The notes under the pieces: generated by a model
Told to the model about the DNA's origin: nothing
The model's input: the letters and a program-made list of their open reading frames with translations, nothing else
The model's database searches: none
Assembly (NCBI GenBank): GCA_029239975.1
Contig: JARBTX010000007.1
Span: 1 to 64,000, forward strand
Direction of reading: 5' to 3'
Origin: Anaerocolumna sp.
Lineage (GTDB): Bacteria; Bacillota; Clostridia; Lachnospirales; Lachnospiraceae
DNA: 64,000 bases
Part shown: in pieces, positions 35,240-44,233 of the stretch
Layout of the letters: each line of letters begins with the position of its first letter
Numbering within the stretch: position 1 is the stretch's first letter
Position numbers and translations under genes: made by a program

Positions 35240-36682
35240 TTAAGAAACAACTTTTATGTTCTGGCCTTCATACAACCCATGTACCGTTAATCCATTTTTC
35301 AAAAAATTAGTTATATCACTAATCATTTGATTTGAAATTTGTTCTCCAGGTACAAGAAGTGGTATACCTGGCGGATACAAATATATGTACTCTGCAGCTA
35401 TGTGGTCCATACTTTCAGATAACTTAACCATATTGGATTCTTTTTCAATTGCCTCATAAGATGATATTATTATCTCCGGGTAAATTTCTTTCTTAAAGTT
35501 ACTACTTAAACTATTTCTATTGTTATTATATATATCGTAATTTTTAAGATAATTCTTTAAGGTTGCATCTATATCAAGAAGTGCATTACCAAGCCTAATA
35601 AATCCCTCATGTGTATCACATATACTTGTCATACCAAGTACATAATTGTCTGATACCATCTCCATTTGTATATTGTACTCATTTAATAACAGGTTATAAA
35701 GTTTATTTCCATTTATATTGGTATCTTTTACGGATATTGTTAATTTGGATGGTTCAAAATCAAAACATCCAATCCTACTTACATCATCTTTATTCATAAT
35801 TTTAATATATTTTAATTGTCCCATCCTTTGATGAAACATATCAAGCTCATTAAAGAAACTTGTGAATAATTCCATACTTTCTCGCTCTAATAAAGTTATA
35901 CATTGTTCAATACTTGCCATAAGAAGGTAGGAAGGACTACTTGTTTGATATATTGAAAGATATCGTTTCACTGTTTCATAGGATATTAATTTACTATTTA
36001 TATGGATCAAACCAGTTTGAGTAAATGCTGGCAACGTTTTATGAAGGCTATGAATTACAATATCTGCTCCGGCTTTAATAGAGTTGTCAGGAAAATCTTT
36101 ATGAAATCCTAGATGTGCTCCATGTGCTTCATCTACTAGTAAGGGTACACCATATCTATGAGATAGTTCACTTATACTTTTTATATCGGATAGAATTCCT
36201 TCATAAGTAGGTGAAGTGATAATAATTAATTTCGCATCCGGATTTTTTTCAAGAAGATCTTTGACGTCATCCGTTGAAATATCTCCATTGATACCAAATG
36301 AATCAATTTGTTTTGGATATACATAGACAGGTTTTAATTCGTTTAGATATATAGCGTTATATACAGATTTATGAGAGTTTCTTGCTACAATTACTTTATC
36401 ACCTTTTTTTGTGCAAGATGCAATTCCTGCCAGTATACCTGCAGTACTGCCCCCTACTAAGTAATTGGTATAGGAAGAGCCATAAAGATAAGCTGCCCTA
36501 TTCATTCCCTCTAATAGAATTTCATTTGCACTATGTAAATTATCAAAACCCTCAATTTCAGTGATATCAAGGGAATAAGGGTTTATCATGGAAGCCATTT
36601 CTACATTTCTTTTATGACCTGGCATATGCATTGGATAAATACCCTCTTTACTATATTCTAATAACTTCTTATATAAATTCAT
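35240..36682 (-). CDS. Orn/Lys/Arg decarboxylase family protein (YaaO-like)
   Basis: PLP-dependent fold-type I enzyme, 480 aa. N-terminal PMHMPGHKRN, the cofactor Asp in LLVDEAHGAHLGFH, and the Schiff-base lysine in HSLHKTLPAFTQTG are all present. The C-terminal domain of about 120 residues ends YPPGIPLLVPGE, typical of the short YaaO/SpeA type. Arginine or lysine decarboxylation is possible; substrate cannot be told. An AAGGTGA site precedes the ATG. It heads the run yaaO-gmk-yaaR-holB-ricT. Confidence 0.88.
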   Translation of the reverse strand: MNLYKKLLEYSKEGIYPMHMPGHKRNVEMASMINPYSLDITEIEGFDNLHSANEILLEGMNRAAYLYGSSYTNYLVGGSTAGILAGIASCTKKGDKVIVARNSHKSVYNAIYLNELKPVYVYPKQIDSFGINGDISTDDVKDLLEKNPDAKLIIITSPTYEGILSDIKSISELSHRYGVPLLVDEAHGAHLGFHKDFPDNSIKAGADIVIHSLHKTLPAFTQTGLIHINSKLISYETVKRYLSIYQTSSPSYLLMASIEQCITLLERESMELFTSFFNELDMFHQRMGQLKYIKIMNKDDVSRIGCFDFEPSKLTISVKDTNINGNKLYNLLLNEYNIQMEMVSDNYVLGMTSICDTHEGFIRLGNALLDIDATLKNYLKNYDIYNNNRNSLSSNFKKEIYPEIIISSYEAIEKESNMVKLSESMDHIAAEYIYLYPPGIPLLVPGEQISNQMISDITNFLKNGLTVHGLYEGQNIKVVS

Positions 36683-36846
36683 TCCCTTGATTCACCTTTC
36701 AAACTTCATTATTGCTGTTATTATGATAAAAGTTATCAAACACATATTACAAATATCTTTATATACAATTAAAAATATAAATATGAGATATCAAACTTTA
36801 TGACTCACTAAAATAGCAATTTATTTATTACTTTATTTATTACATT

Positions 36847-38910
36847 TTATAAATCAATTTTAGCATCATCACGAACAAAGAATGGTATAACATCAAGTGG
36901 AGCTTCAACTTTTATCACTTGTCCACCATCATATACTGTTTTGGTTGTAGCACAAGTCCATTTTGCACCTTCTGGAAGATACACATTTCTTTCACGAATT
37001 CCTTCTTCCATAATTGGTGCAACTAAGATATCTGCTCCAAAGAAGTATTCATCTGTAATCTCCCAACATTTTTTATCATTTGGGAATTCATAGAATAAAG
37101 TTCTCATAACTGGGGAACCCACTTCATGTGCCTCTTTCATGCACTCTCTAATATATGGTCTTAGACGTTCACGAAGGAATAAGTATTTCTTAAGTACCTC
37201 ATACACTTCTTCCCCAAAACTCCATACTTCATTATCTTGTCCGGATGAAAATTGTCTAACGCCATCACGGAATTCTTCTTCTAATGGATGGAATGGTGGC
37301 CTTTCACCATGTAATCTAAATACCGGACAAAATACTGCCCACTCAAACCAGCGAATAAGTAATTCATGGAACTTTTCATCATGAATGTCTCCACCTATAA
37401 AACCACCTATATCTGTAGTCCACCAAGGTATTCCAGCCATACCGATATTAAGTCCTGCTTGTAATTGTTCTCTTAATGTTCTAAAGGAAGAGTATACATC
37501 ACCGGACCATACCAAAGCTCCATATCTTTGCGAACCAGCCCAAGCACAACGAACTAAATTAAGTACTTCATCTTGTCCTTCTGCTTTCATACCATCAAAA
37601 AATGCTTTTGCATACATAGCTGGGTAGATATTACCTACTTGCATTGCTGGGCCTGCATGATAGCGATAAATGTCAAAATCATATGGTCCAAATTCTGGTT
37701 CTGCCTCGTCTAGCCAGAAAATATGAACGCCTTTGTCATAATAATTTTCTTTACAGCGCTGCCATACATAATCTCTAGCTCCTGGATGTGTTGCATCAAA
37801 AAACGCTGTTTCTCCCATCCAGTTCATATTAATACCAACACCACGATCAAATTTTAACAAATATCCTTCTTCTGCCATAGGCCCACGATTCTCTGAATTA
37901 GAATCAATGGTTGGCCATACAGAAACCATAAGTTCAACGCCCATTTCCTTTAACTCAGCTATCATAGCGTCTGGATCCTGCCAATCTTTTGGATCAAATT
38001 TAAAGTCACCCTGTCTTGTCCAATGGAAAAAGTCAATTACGATAACATCCATTGGTAACCCTCTTCTTTTATGTTCACGAACTACATTTAGTAATTCGTC
38101 TTGATTACGATAACGAAGTTTACATTGCCAAAATCCCATACCATACTCAGGCATCATTGGTACTGTTCCAGTAACTGCTGCATACTGTTTCACTATTTCA
38201 GAAGGGGTATCTGCTGCTGTAATAAAGTAATCCATCTTTTTGGTACTTTCCGCTCTCCACTCTGTTTTGTTAGTTCCAAATGTTACATTACCAATTGCAG
38301 GGTTGTTCCATAAGAAACCATATCCTCTGCTAGAAACCATAAATGGTACGCTAGCCTGTGTATTTCTCTGAGCTAATTCAAGTGTAGCTCCTTTTTTATC
38401 AAGATTACCTTCTTGATATTGTCCCATACCATATATTTTTTCATCTTCATAAGCTTCAAAACGCATTACTAAACGATAATCACTAGTTCCGGGAATCGCT
38501 TTAAGCTCTCTTGCAACTACATTAATTGGTACTGCATATCGGTCGATTCTTTCACGGTTTCTCCAATATTCTTCTAATAGAACTTCACCTTTGCTATTAT
38601 AAAAAGATAACCAGCCTTCAAAATTTACTTTTGCAGTAATATTACCGTTAGTAATATATGCTTCTTTAAAATTTTTCTTTTGTTTCTCTCTTTCTTCCCC
38701 TTTATACCAAGGTTCAACAACTTCTATTTCTTTTATTTCAATCTTTGATTGGGTTTTAATTGGGTCTATAGTAAGTGCCCAATCATTTGTATCCATATTT
38801 GCTTCATTGGTCATTCGAACTCGAAGAGAATTTACACCCCAAGGTTCAATAAAAAGAACAGATTCACCTCTTTTACAGATTAGGCGTTGATCATCTTGCT
38901 TAAATATCAT
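36847..38910 (-). CDS. GH31 family alpha-glycosidase (alpha-xylosidase/glucosidase type)
   Basis: Cytoplasmic retaining alpha-glycoside hydrolase; no signal peptide is seen. The 687-aa protein has an N-terminal beta domain, then the barrel with PMDVIVIDFFHWTRQGDFKFD, nucleophile region HIFWLDEAEPE and acid/base region LVWSGDVYSS. FRLHGERPPF follows. The WLDEAEPE nucleophile motif is not the classical alpha-glucosidase form, so xylosyl or other oligosaccharide specificity is plausible. AAGGAGGG precedes the ATG. An inverted repeat AAATATGTG/CACATATTT (38926-38958) just upstream could be an operator. Confidence 0.88.
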   Translation of the reverse strand: MIFKQDDQRLICKRGESVLFIEPWGVNSLRVRMTNEANMDTNDWALTIDPIKTQSKIEIKEIEVVEPWYKGEEREKQKKNFKEAYITNGNITAKVNFEGWLSFYNSKGEVLLEEYWRNRERIDRYAVPINVVARELKAIPGTSDYRLVMRFEAYEDEKIYGMGQYQEGNLDKKGATLELAQRNTQASVPFMVSSRGYGFLWNNPAIGNVTFGTNKTEWRAESTKKMDYFITAADTPSEIVKQYAAVTGTVPMMPEYGMGFWQCKLRYRNQDELLNVVREHKRRGLPMDVIVIDFFHWTRQGDFKFDPKDWQDPDAMIAELKEMGVELMVSVWPTIDSNSENRGPMAEEGYLLKFDRGVGINMNWMGETAFFDATHPGARDYVWQRCKENYYDKGVHIFWLDEAEPEFGPYDFDIYRYHAGPAMQVGNIYPAMYAKAFFDGMKAEGQDEVLNLVRCAWAGSQRYGALVWSGDVYSSFRTLREQLQAGLNIGMAGIPWWTTDIGGFIGGDIHDEKFHELLIRWFEWAVFCPVFRLHGERPPFHPLEEEFRDGVRQFSSGQDNEVWSFGEEVYEVLKKYLFLRERLRPYIRECMKEAHEVGSPVMRTLFYEFPNDKKCWEITDEYFFGADILVAPIMEEGIRERNVYLPEGAKWTCATTKTVYDGGQVIKVEAPLDVIPFFVRDDAKIDL

Positions 38911-38998
38911 GTTTTGCCCTCCTTAAAATATGTGGATTTTGGTATTTTTCACATATTTTTATTTTACTAGGTGTAGAAGCGTTAATCAATCATTTTCG

Positions 38999-39994
38999 TT
39001 AACTAATATATAGAATTTTGTCCTTTCCAAACCTTCTTTCTACCTCTTCTCTAATCCAAATTTCTCCTTCTTCTCTGATATTTGGTCGATACGTATATTT
39101 ACCCATACCTCTTCCTGTCATTTGCTCACTAGAATATAGTTCAATAGCATCTGGAAATGCTTCATTATTAATTTTTCGATGTACAAAACTATAAGTCATA
39201 AAAATAATTTCAATAAACATTTGTTTTTTCATTTTTTCTGACAAACCTTCTACTAACATATCTAACATCTCTGAATATAGTTCCTTCCAATTATCCAGTA
39301 ATATAACGGGTGCAATAAGAATACCCACTTTATAATCTGCTTCAGCCATTTTATTAATTGCTTCTATACGGTGTCTTAAGGATGCTGTTCCTATTTCAAT
39401 GTCACTTATGATATATTGGGGGTTAACTGACATACGAAATATAACTCGCCCTTTATGGTCTATATTCAATATTGGATCAACCATATTAAATTTTGTTGGA
39501 AATGTTATGTTACCTTTTTTACTTTTTAAAAAGTTTTCTATCGTCCAAGGTAAATTATTTGTTATAGTATTTTCAAGTATTAAATCACTGTTACTACCAA
39601 TTTCAAAGGTAAGTTCTTTCTCACTTTTTTCTGAAAACTTAATTAATCGATCCATCATCTGTTCTCGGTTTACAAAGATGCGTAGATAGGAACACTTATT
39701 ATAATTACACACCAAATAACAATACAAACACATAGCAGTACAACCAGATGAAGTATAAGGAACTAAATAATCAGAAACCTTATAATTTTCTGAGTATTTA
39801 TGTGTTTTCCTAGTTCCTAATATTAATAGGTGCTTTAAATTTACAAACTCCGTATTGGATTTTGTTCTTAATTCTTCTATATTATTATGACTTTCAATTG
39901 GTACCCACTCAATATCTTGGTACTTATCTTGAAGTTGTTTTCCTAATGCATAATCTAAAACACTTGGTTCAAAATAAATTTTTGATGGTCTCAT
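38999..39994 (-). CDS. splB: Spore photoproduct lyase family radical-SAM protein
   Basis: Predicted repair enzyme for the spore photoproduct (5-thyminyl-dihydrothymine). The 331-aa protein carries SGCTAMCLYCY (C-x3-C-x2-C radical-SAM site), FVNREQMMDRL, FRMSVNPQYI, GTASLRHRI and the C-terminal YSSEQMTGRGMGKYTY typical of SPL. Where Bacillus SplB has its hydrogen-donor Cys141 in a FEAxCTSD-like stretch, this protein reads FEIGSNSD. That comparison is from memory. AAGGAAG precedes the ATG. Monocistronic. Confidence 0.82.
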   Translation of the reverse strand: MRPSKIYFEPSVLDYALGKQLQDKYQDIEWVPIESHNNIEELRTKSNTEFVNLKHLLILGTRKTHKYSENYKVSDYLVPYTSSGCTAMCLYCYLVCNYNKCSYLRIFVNREQMMDRLIKFSEKSEKELTFEIGSNSDLILENTITNNLPWTIENFLKSKKGNITFPTKFNMVDPILNIDHKGRVIFRMSVNPQYIISDIEIGTASLRHRIEAINKMAEADYKVGILIAPVILLDNWKELYSEMLDMLVEGLSEKMKKQMFIEIIFMTYSFVHRKINNEAFPDAIELYSSEQMTGRGMGKYTYRPNIREEGEIWIREEVERRFGKDKILYIS

Positions 39995-40188
39995 ATAGTT
40001 ACTTCCTTCTTTTCTTATTTAAGTTTAATATTTGGATTTATTTTATTTTATTATATTATCAATTTGCTTTTTACATTTTTAATCTAAATACTAAAATGTT
40101 ATTAATAGTATTTGTTGGCTTTTATTTAATACACCAAGTAATTTTTGAGATTTATTCAATTTTGTTATTTTGAGCTTGTAAAATATAA

Positions 40189-40222
40189 AAAAGTCCGCCG
40201 AAATAAATTCGACAGACCTTTT
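40189..40222 (-). terminator. Terminator after ilvD
   Basis: AAAAGTCCGCCGAA pairs with TTCGACAGACCTTTT with two or three mismatches. On the minus strand it is followed by TTTATATTTTAC. Confidence 0.75.
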
Positions 40223-40313
40223 ATTTTTTATTTTATCATAAAAATTATTTATATTTATAGGTACTAGTAATTACTTGAAAATAGATATAATACTATAATT
40301 TATGGTTAATAAA

Positions 40314-42047
40314 TTACTCCATATATCCACCCTTCATAGGTGAAACAGCATGTTTGGCATAAATACTTAATACCCCAGATTGATATTTACTATCCTTAGG
40401 AATCCATTTTTCTTTTCGGTTTAATAACTCTGCATCTACTTCTTCCTTACTACATCTAATTCCGTTAATTCCAATAATTTGTAATACACGGTTATCAATA
40501 TCAATTTCAATCAAATCATTTTCCATAATGAATGCAATTGGTCCACCTTCTGCTGCCTCTGGTGATACATGACCAATCGCTGGCCCCTTTGACGCTCCAG
40601 AAAACCTTCCATCTGTAATTAATGCAATGGATTTGGCTAATTCAGGGTCTGATGAAATTGCTTCTGTGGTATAAAACATTTCAGGCATACCACTTCCCTT
40701 TGGACCCTCGAATCGAATAATGACCGCATCCCCTGGTTTAATTTTCTTATTAATAATTGCTGCTATTGCCTCTTCTTCACTATCATATGGTTTTGCTGAT
40801 AATACTGCCTTATGCATTTCTTTTGGAACTGCAGAGTGTTTTACAACAGCTCCTTCTGGTGCTAGATTACCTTTTAGAATTGCCACTGTACCATTAACGC
40901 CAATTGGATTTAAAAATGGTTTAATAATATCTTCTTTCTTACAACCTACTTTTTTTAAATAAGAATAACATCGATCATAATAGCCATTTTTCTTTAAGTC
41001 TTCTAAGTTCTCTCCCAATGTTTTTCCTGTTACGGTTAAAACATCTAGATGTAATTTATCTTTTATCTCTTCCATAATTGCTGGTACTCCACCGGCATAA
41101 TAAAAATACTGCGCTGGCCATTTACCTGCTGGACGAACATCAAGTAAATAATGTGCCCCTCTATGTAACCGATCAAAACTATCACTATCTAACTCTAAGC
41201 CAAATTCATGTGCTATGGATGGCATATGCAGTAGGCAGTTGGTTGACCCAGATATTGCAGCATGTACCATAACCGCATTTTCTAAACTTTTTTGTGTCAC
41301 AATATCTCTAGGTTTTAATCCCATCTTAGCTAGCAGTACAATTTGCTCTCCTGCCTTTTGAGCAACGTAATCTAAATCTTTACACATTGCAGGCATTAAA
41401 GCACTACCAGGTAACATCAAACCAAGCGCTTCCGCCATAATTTGCATGCTAGATGCTGTTCCCATAAAGGAACATGCCCCACAAGATGGACAAGCATTAT
41501 GTTTATAATATGTTAATTCTTCCTCTGAAATCTCACCTCTTTGGTGCATAGCACTATAGGCACCAATTTGTTCAAGGGTTAATAGATTAGGTCCTGCATC
41601 CATTACTCCACCCGTAACCATAATGGACGGAATATTAACACGCCCTATCCCCATCAAATGTGCAGGTACGCCTTTATCACAACTTGCAATAAATATACCA
41701 CCGTCAAATGGAGTTGCTCCTGCATGAATTTCAATCATATTCGCTATCATATCTCTAGATACTAAGGAGTAATTAATTCCATCATGTCCTTGTGCCATTC
41801 CATCACACATATCAGTAGTAAAAAACCTTGAAGCTTTTCCCTCCTTGGAATTAACCCCTTCCACTGCTTTTTCAACAAAACGTAGTAAATGTGCACTTCC
41901 TGGATGACTGTCTCCAAATGTACTTTCTATTATAATTTGTGGTTTTGATAAATCATCTACACTATAACCCATACCTCTCCGTAAAGGGTCTAATTCTGGT
42001 GCTATCCTACGTAATTTTTGACTCGTTAAATCCTTTATTTCTATCAT
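40314..42047 (-). CDS. ilvD: Dihydroxy-acid dehydratase, IlvD/Edd family
   Basis: Fe-S dehydratase. In valine/isoleucine synthesis it makes 2-keto acids from dihydroxy acids. The 577-aa protein has the cluster cysteines in TDMCDGMAQGH, ASCDKGVPAHLMG and ACPSCGACSFMGTASSM, plus DGRFSGASKGPAIGH near the C-terminus. CDKGVPAHLMG differs from the CDKxxPGMLM usual in IlvD, and CSFMGTASSM resembles sugar-acid dehydratases of the same superfamily. The Leu/Ile/Val-rich leader ORF upstream favours IlvD. AAAAGGAG precedes the ATG. No other ilv genes are adjacent. Confidence 0.8.
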   Translation of the reverse strand: MIEIKDLTSQKLRRIAPELDPLRRGMGYSVDDLSKPQIIIESTFGDSHPGSAHLLRFVEKAVEGVNSKEGKASRFFTTDMCDGMAQGHDGINYSLVSRDMIANMIEIHAGATPFDGGIFIASCDKGVPAHLMGIGRVNIPSIMVTGGVMDAGPNLLTLEQIGAYSAMHQRGEISEEELTYYKHNACPSCGACSFMGTASSMQIMAEALGLMLPGSALMPAMCKDLDYVAQKAGEQIVLLAKMGLKPRDIVTQKSLENAVMVHAAISGSTNCLLHMPSIAHEFGLELDSDSFDRLHRGAHYLLDVRPAGKWPAQYFYYAGGVPAIMEEIKDKLHLDVLTVTGKTLGENLEDLKKNGYYDRCYSYLKKVGCKKEDIIKPFLNPIGVNGTVAILKGNLAPEGAVVKHSAVPKEMHKAVLSAKPYDSEEEAIAAIINKKIKPGDAVIIRFEGPKGSGMPEMFYTTEAISSDPELAKSIALITDGRFSGASKGPAIGHVSPEAAEGGPIAFIMENDLIEIDIDNRVLQIIGINGIRCSKEEVDAELLNRKEKWIPKDSKYQSGVLSIYAKHAVSPMKGGYME

Positions 42048-42070
42048 GACTATGCTCCTTTTTTAAATAT

Positions 42071-42142
42071 AAAAAAAGCTTATCCTTACACAATTAGGAT
42101 AAGCAAATCTTTCACAAGTTGTCCCATTTTCAACTTTGAAAG
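42071..42142 (-). promoter_or_regulatory. Transcription attenuator in the ilvD leader
   Basis: On the minus strand a hairpin (CTTTCAAAGTTG/CAACTTGTGAAAG, 42142-42109) precedes a perfect terminator, GCTTATCCT/AGGATAAGC with a 9-base loop (42104-42078), then TTTTTTT. It ends about 24 bases before the ilvD start, so ilvD is expressed only when termination fails. A Leu/Ile/Val-rich mini-ORF overlaps the terminator. Confidence 0.8.
42086..42127 (-). CDS. Possible branched-chain leader peptide for ilvD
   Basis: ATG to TAA encodes MGQLVKDLLILIV; eight of the last ten residues except K and D are L, I or V. The codons TTG CTT ATC CTA ATT GTG cover the left arm and loop of the terminator, and the stop lies at the start of the right arm. 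A ribosome stalled there would block terminator folding. No good ribosome site is visible (AAGTTGAAA precedes the ATG), and T-rich hairpin arms encode such residues by chance, so confidence is limited. Confidence 0.45.
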   Translation of the reverse strand: MGQLVKDLLILIV

Positions 42143-42344
42143 AGTTTCATCTTTAAAGTGGATTAACTTTTATAAATGATTAACTTTTGTTCTATCTTTT
42201 AACATTATACCATAGCCTTAATTTTCATACAATCATTATACAGAAATAACAGTTATTAAATATGATTGTCAAAAGCCATTTTTAAAATATTATCCGTCAT
42301 TTTTATAAAAGGACTTTTACATCCTAATCTAAAATATACAAATA

Positions 42345-42403
42345 AAAAATCAGGTTTCACAAGTCTTTTTTATATACGAAGAGACATATGATATCTGATT
42401 TTT
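42345..42403 (-). terminator. Terminator after the SagB-type gene
   Basis: AAAAATCAG and CTGATTTTT pair (9 bp) around an imperfect inner stem, just past the stop at 42411; the minus strand continues with T. Confidence 0.6.
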
Positions 42404-42410
42404 ACATGAA

Positions 42411-43172
42411 CTATTTCAATTTCTTTCCTACCGCTGCAAGATATATAACAAATTCATCATCGCCATCTAATTCTAAAATTTCATCAATCATATTCTGATC
42501 ATAAATTCCAATAGCACAAGTTCCAGCATCAATGGATTCACTTGCTAAATATAAATTTTGACATACATGTCCTACATCAATTAATATTTTTTTATGGGCA
42601 GTAATATCAAACTTCCATTCGGAACGATAAGGAATGGTACTCCATACAAATAATACCGCTGCTTTTCTAGCAAAATTAGGTACAAAAGGCTGATCTAAGG
42701 TTATTTCATCTACCTTTTTGTCTATATCATGAATAGCAGATAAAAATAACAACTTATGATGTACAGGAAGATAACGATACAGACCCGGTGCCAAACTGTC
42801 AACATTCATAATAAATAAATATGTCTCAAAGGAATGAGTTGCCCCACTACATGGTACTGTTCTTAGAGTTAATCCTGCTTTGGTCGTACCTGTAATACCT
42901 TGTGTTGCCCACAAAAGATAAGATAACTCATGCAAGTTTAAAGCTTCTTCTGAATAAATCCTATTACTTCTTCTATCTTTAATACAATCATAAATAGTTT
43001 CTTTTATTATAACATTTTCATAATCCGTTGGAAGATCAATAACTTGAGATTTCTCATTATAGGATTTCATGATTTCTGGTTTTGGCATTCCCAAATATTT
43101 ATCTGTATTCTTATTACTAAATTCATTAAAATTAGATTTTAAAAAGTTTCTTTGATTTTGGTATCGATTCAT
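42411..43172 (-). CDS. SagB/ThcOx-type nitroreductase-fold oxidoreductase
   Basis: Predicted flavin-dependent oxidoreductase, 253 aa. Motifs are DRRSNRIYSEEALNLHELSYLLWATQG and LRTVPCSGATHSFETYLFI, then PGLYRYLP, DVGHVCQNLYLASESI and GIYDQNMIDEIL. This is the pattern of SagB-type dehydrogenases that oxidise azolines to azoles in peptide maturation. No YcaO or cyclodehydratase gene or precursor peptide is nearby, so it belongs to the stand-alone group with unknown substrate. AAGGAGG precedes the ATG. Confidence 0.85.
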   Translation of the reverse strand: MNRYQNQRNFLKSNFNEFSNKNTDKYLGMPKPEIMKSYNEKSQVIDLPTDYENVIIKETIYDCIKDRRSNRIYSEEALNLHELSYLLWATQGITGTTKAGLTLRTVPCSGATHSFETYLFIMNVDSLAPGLYRYLPVHHKLLFLSAIHDIDKKVDEITLDQPFVPNFARKAAVLFVWSTIPYRSEWKFDITAHKKILIDVGHVCQNLYLASESIDAGTCAIGIYDQNMIDEILELDGDDEFVIYLAAVGKKLK

Positions 43173-43299
43173 CTTTTAACCTCCTTTTGTATAATAATAA
43201 CATGTTGTATTTATTTTTCAGTAACTTAGGTTACCTTCAAATAAACTATATCATTTTTTATCATGTATTAACTTGAATTATTATAATACCAATTAAAAA

Positions 43300-43352
43300 G
43301 CTCTAAATCCAGTATTAAAGTATGATTCACACACCAATACTTGATAAAGAGC
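43300..43352 (-). terminator. Terminator of the DUF3990-like operon
   Basis: GCTCT...AGTATT pairs with AATACT...AGAGC in two blocks; on the minus strand it ends GAGCTTTTTAATT. It lies 48 bases after the last gene. Confidence 0.65.
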
Positions 43353-43399
43353 CTAATTGATAAAGATATTATTTCAATATGTTGCTTCTACATCTCTGA

Positions 43400-44218
43400 T
43401 TAATTTATCATATCACGTTCCAAACTAGCTGCTTTTTCTGTTTTAGTATTTTTTCTTGTTTTAATTAATCTTGGTCTATCAGTTGTTTTTATTCTTTTCT
43501 CTTTAGATAAATTTACTGTGATATTAACCTTGCTTTTATCATAACTTACTTTCATTATATCTTTCAGATAATTTGTTTTAGCCAAATCAATAGAAAGAGG
43601 GTCCATCCAAATATTATACTCATACATCTGATTTATTATGTCTTTTCGTTTGTTTGCACTTAATACATGTACCTTGGGCCTATTAATAATATCAGCTACT
43701 TTTTCATTATCAAATTGATTTCCTATTTTTCTTACACTGTTTACACTAGCATATATATAATCAGGCATATAATTTACACTAGTCCCCACCATATTTTGCA
43801 TTTCATTCGCTACAGATTCTTCCTCTGTAACTTTGTATAGTGAAACAATTTCATTTGCTATATCTTTTCTTCTCAAAGGATCCATAACTTTATTTACTTC
43901 TTTGCTTCCTGATTCATTTTTTCTAATATTATCATCTCTTATGGCTTTATTTGCTATTATTATTCTATTATTTGTTAACCTTTTATAGTATTTAGGTTTA
44001 TGTACTCTTCGAGCAGTAAGTTCCAAAAATATATCATTTAAGTTAGAAGATATTCCTTCATACATTGTAGCATCATCATTAGCTTCTAGATTTTTAAATG
44101 TAGAAGTACTTCTAATATTTACATATGCTTCTTCTAACGTTGTTTGTGCTACAATGGAATATATTTGTACTAATCTACTAAGTCTATAAATATAATGCTC
44201 ATAATTTGCTTTTAACAT
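43400..44218 (-). CDS. Unknown protein, N-terminal DUF3791-like segment, third gene of the DUF3990 operon
   Basis: Not recognised as a whole. In this 272-aa protein the first ~70 residues (YRLSRLVQIYSIVAQTTLEEAY ... GISSNLNDIFLEL) resemble, by eye, the small helical DUF3791 proteins often found next to DUF3990. The remaining ~200 residues have no familiar motif, are rich in K, N and D, and end in a basic tail. AAGGAGGAGG precedes the ATG. It starts 15 bases after the DUF3990-like stop, so the three genes are one transcript. It may bind or restrain the neighbour, or be its target adaptor. Confidence 0.7.
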   Translation of the reverse strand: MLKANYEHYIYRLSRLVQIYSIVAQTTLEEAYVNIRSTSTFKNLEANDDATMYEGISSNLNDIFLELTARRVHKPKYYKRLTNNRIIIANKAIRDDNIRKNESGSKEVNKVMDPLRRKDIANEIVSLYKVTEEESVANEMQNMVGTSVNYMPDYIYASVNSVRKIGNQFDNEKVADIINRPKVHVLSANKRKDIINQMYEYNIWMDPLSIDLAKTNYLKDIMKVSYDKSKVNITVNLSKEKRIKTTDRPRLIKTRKNTKTEKAASLERDMIN

Positions 44219-44233
44219 ATCTTATCCTCCTCC

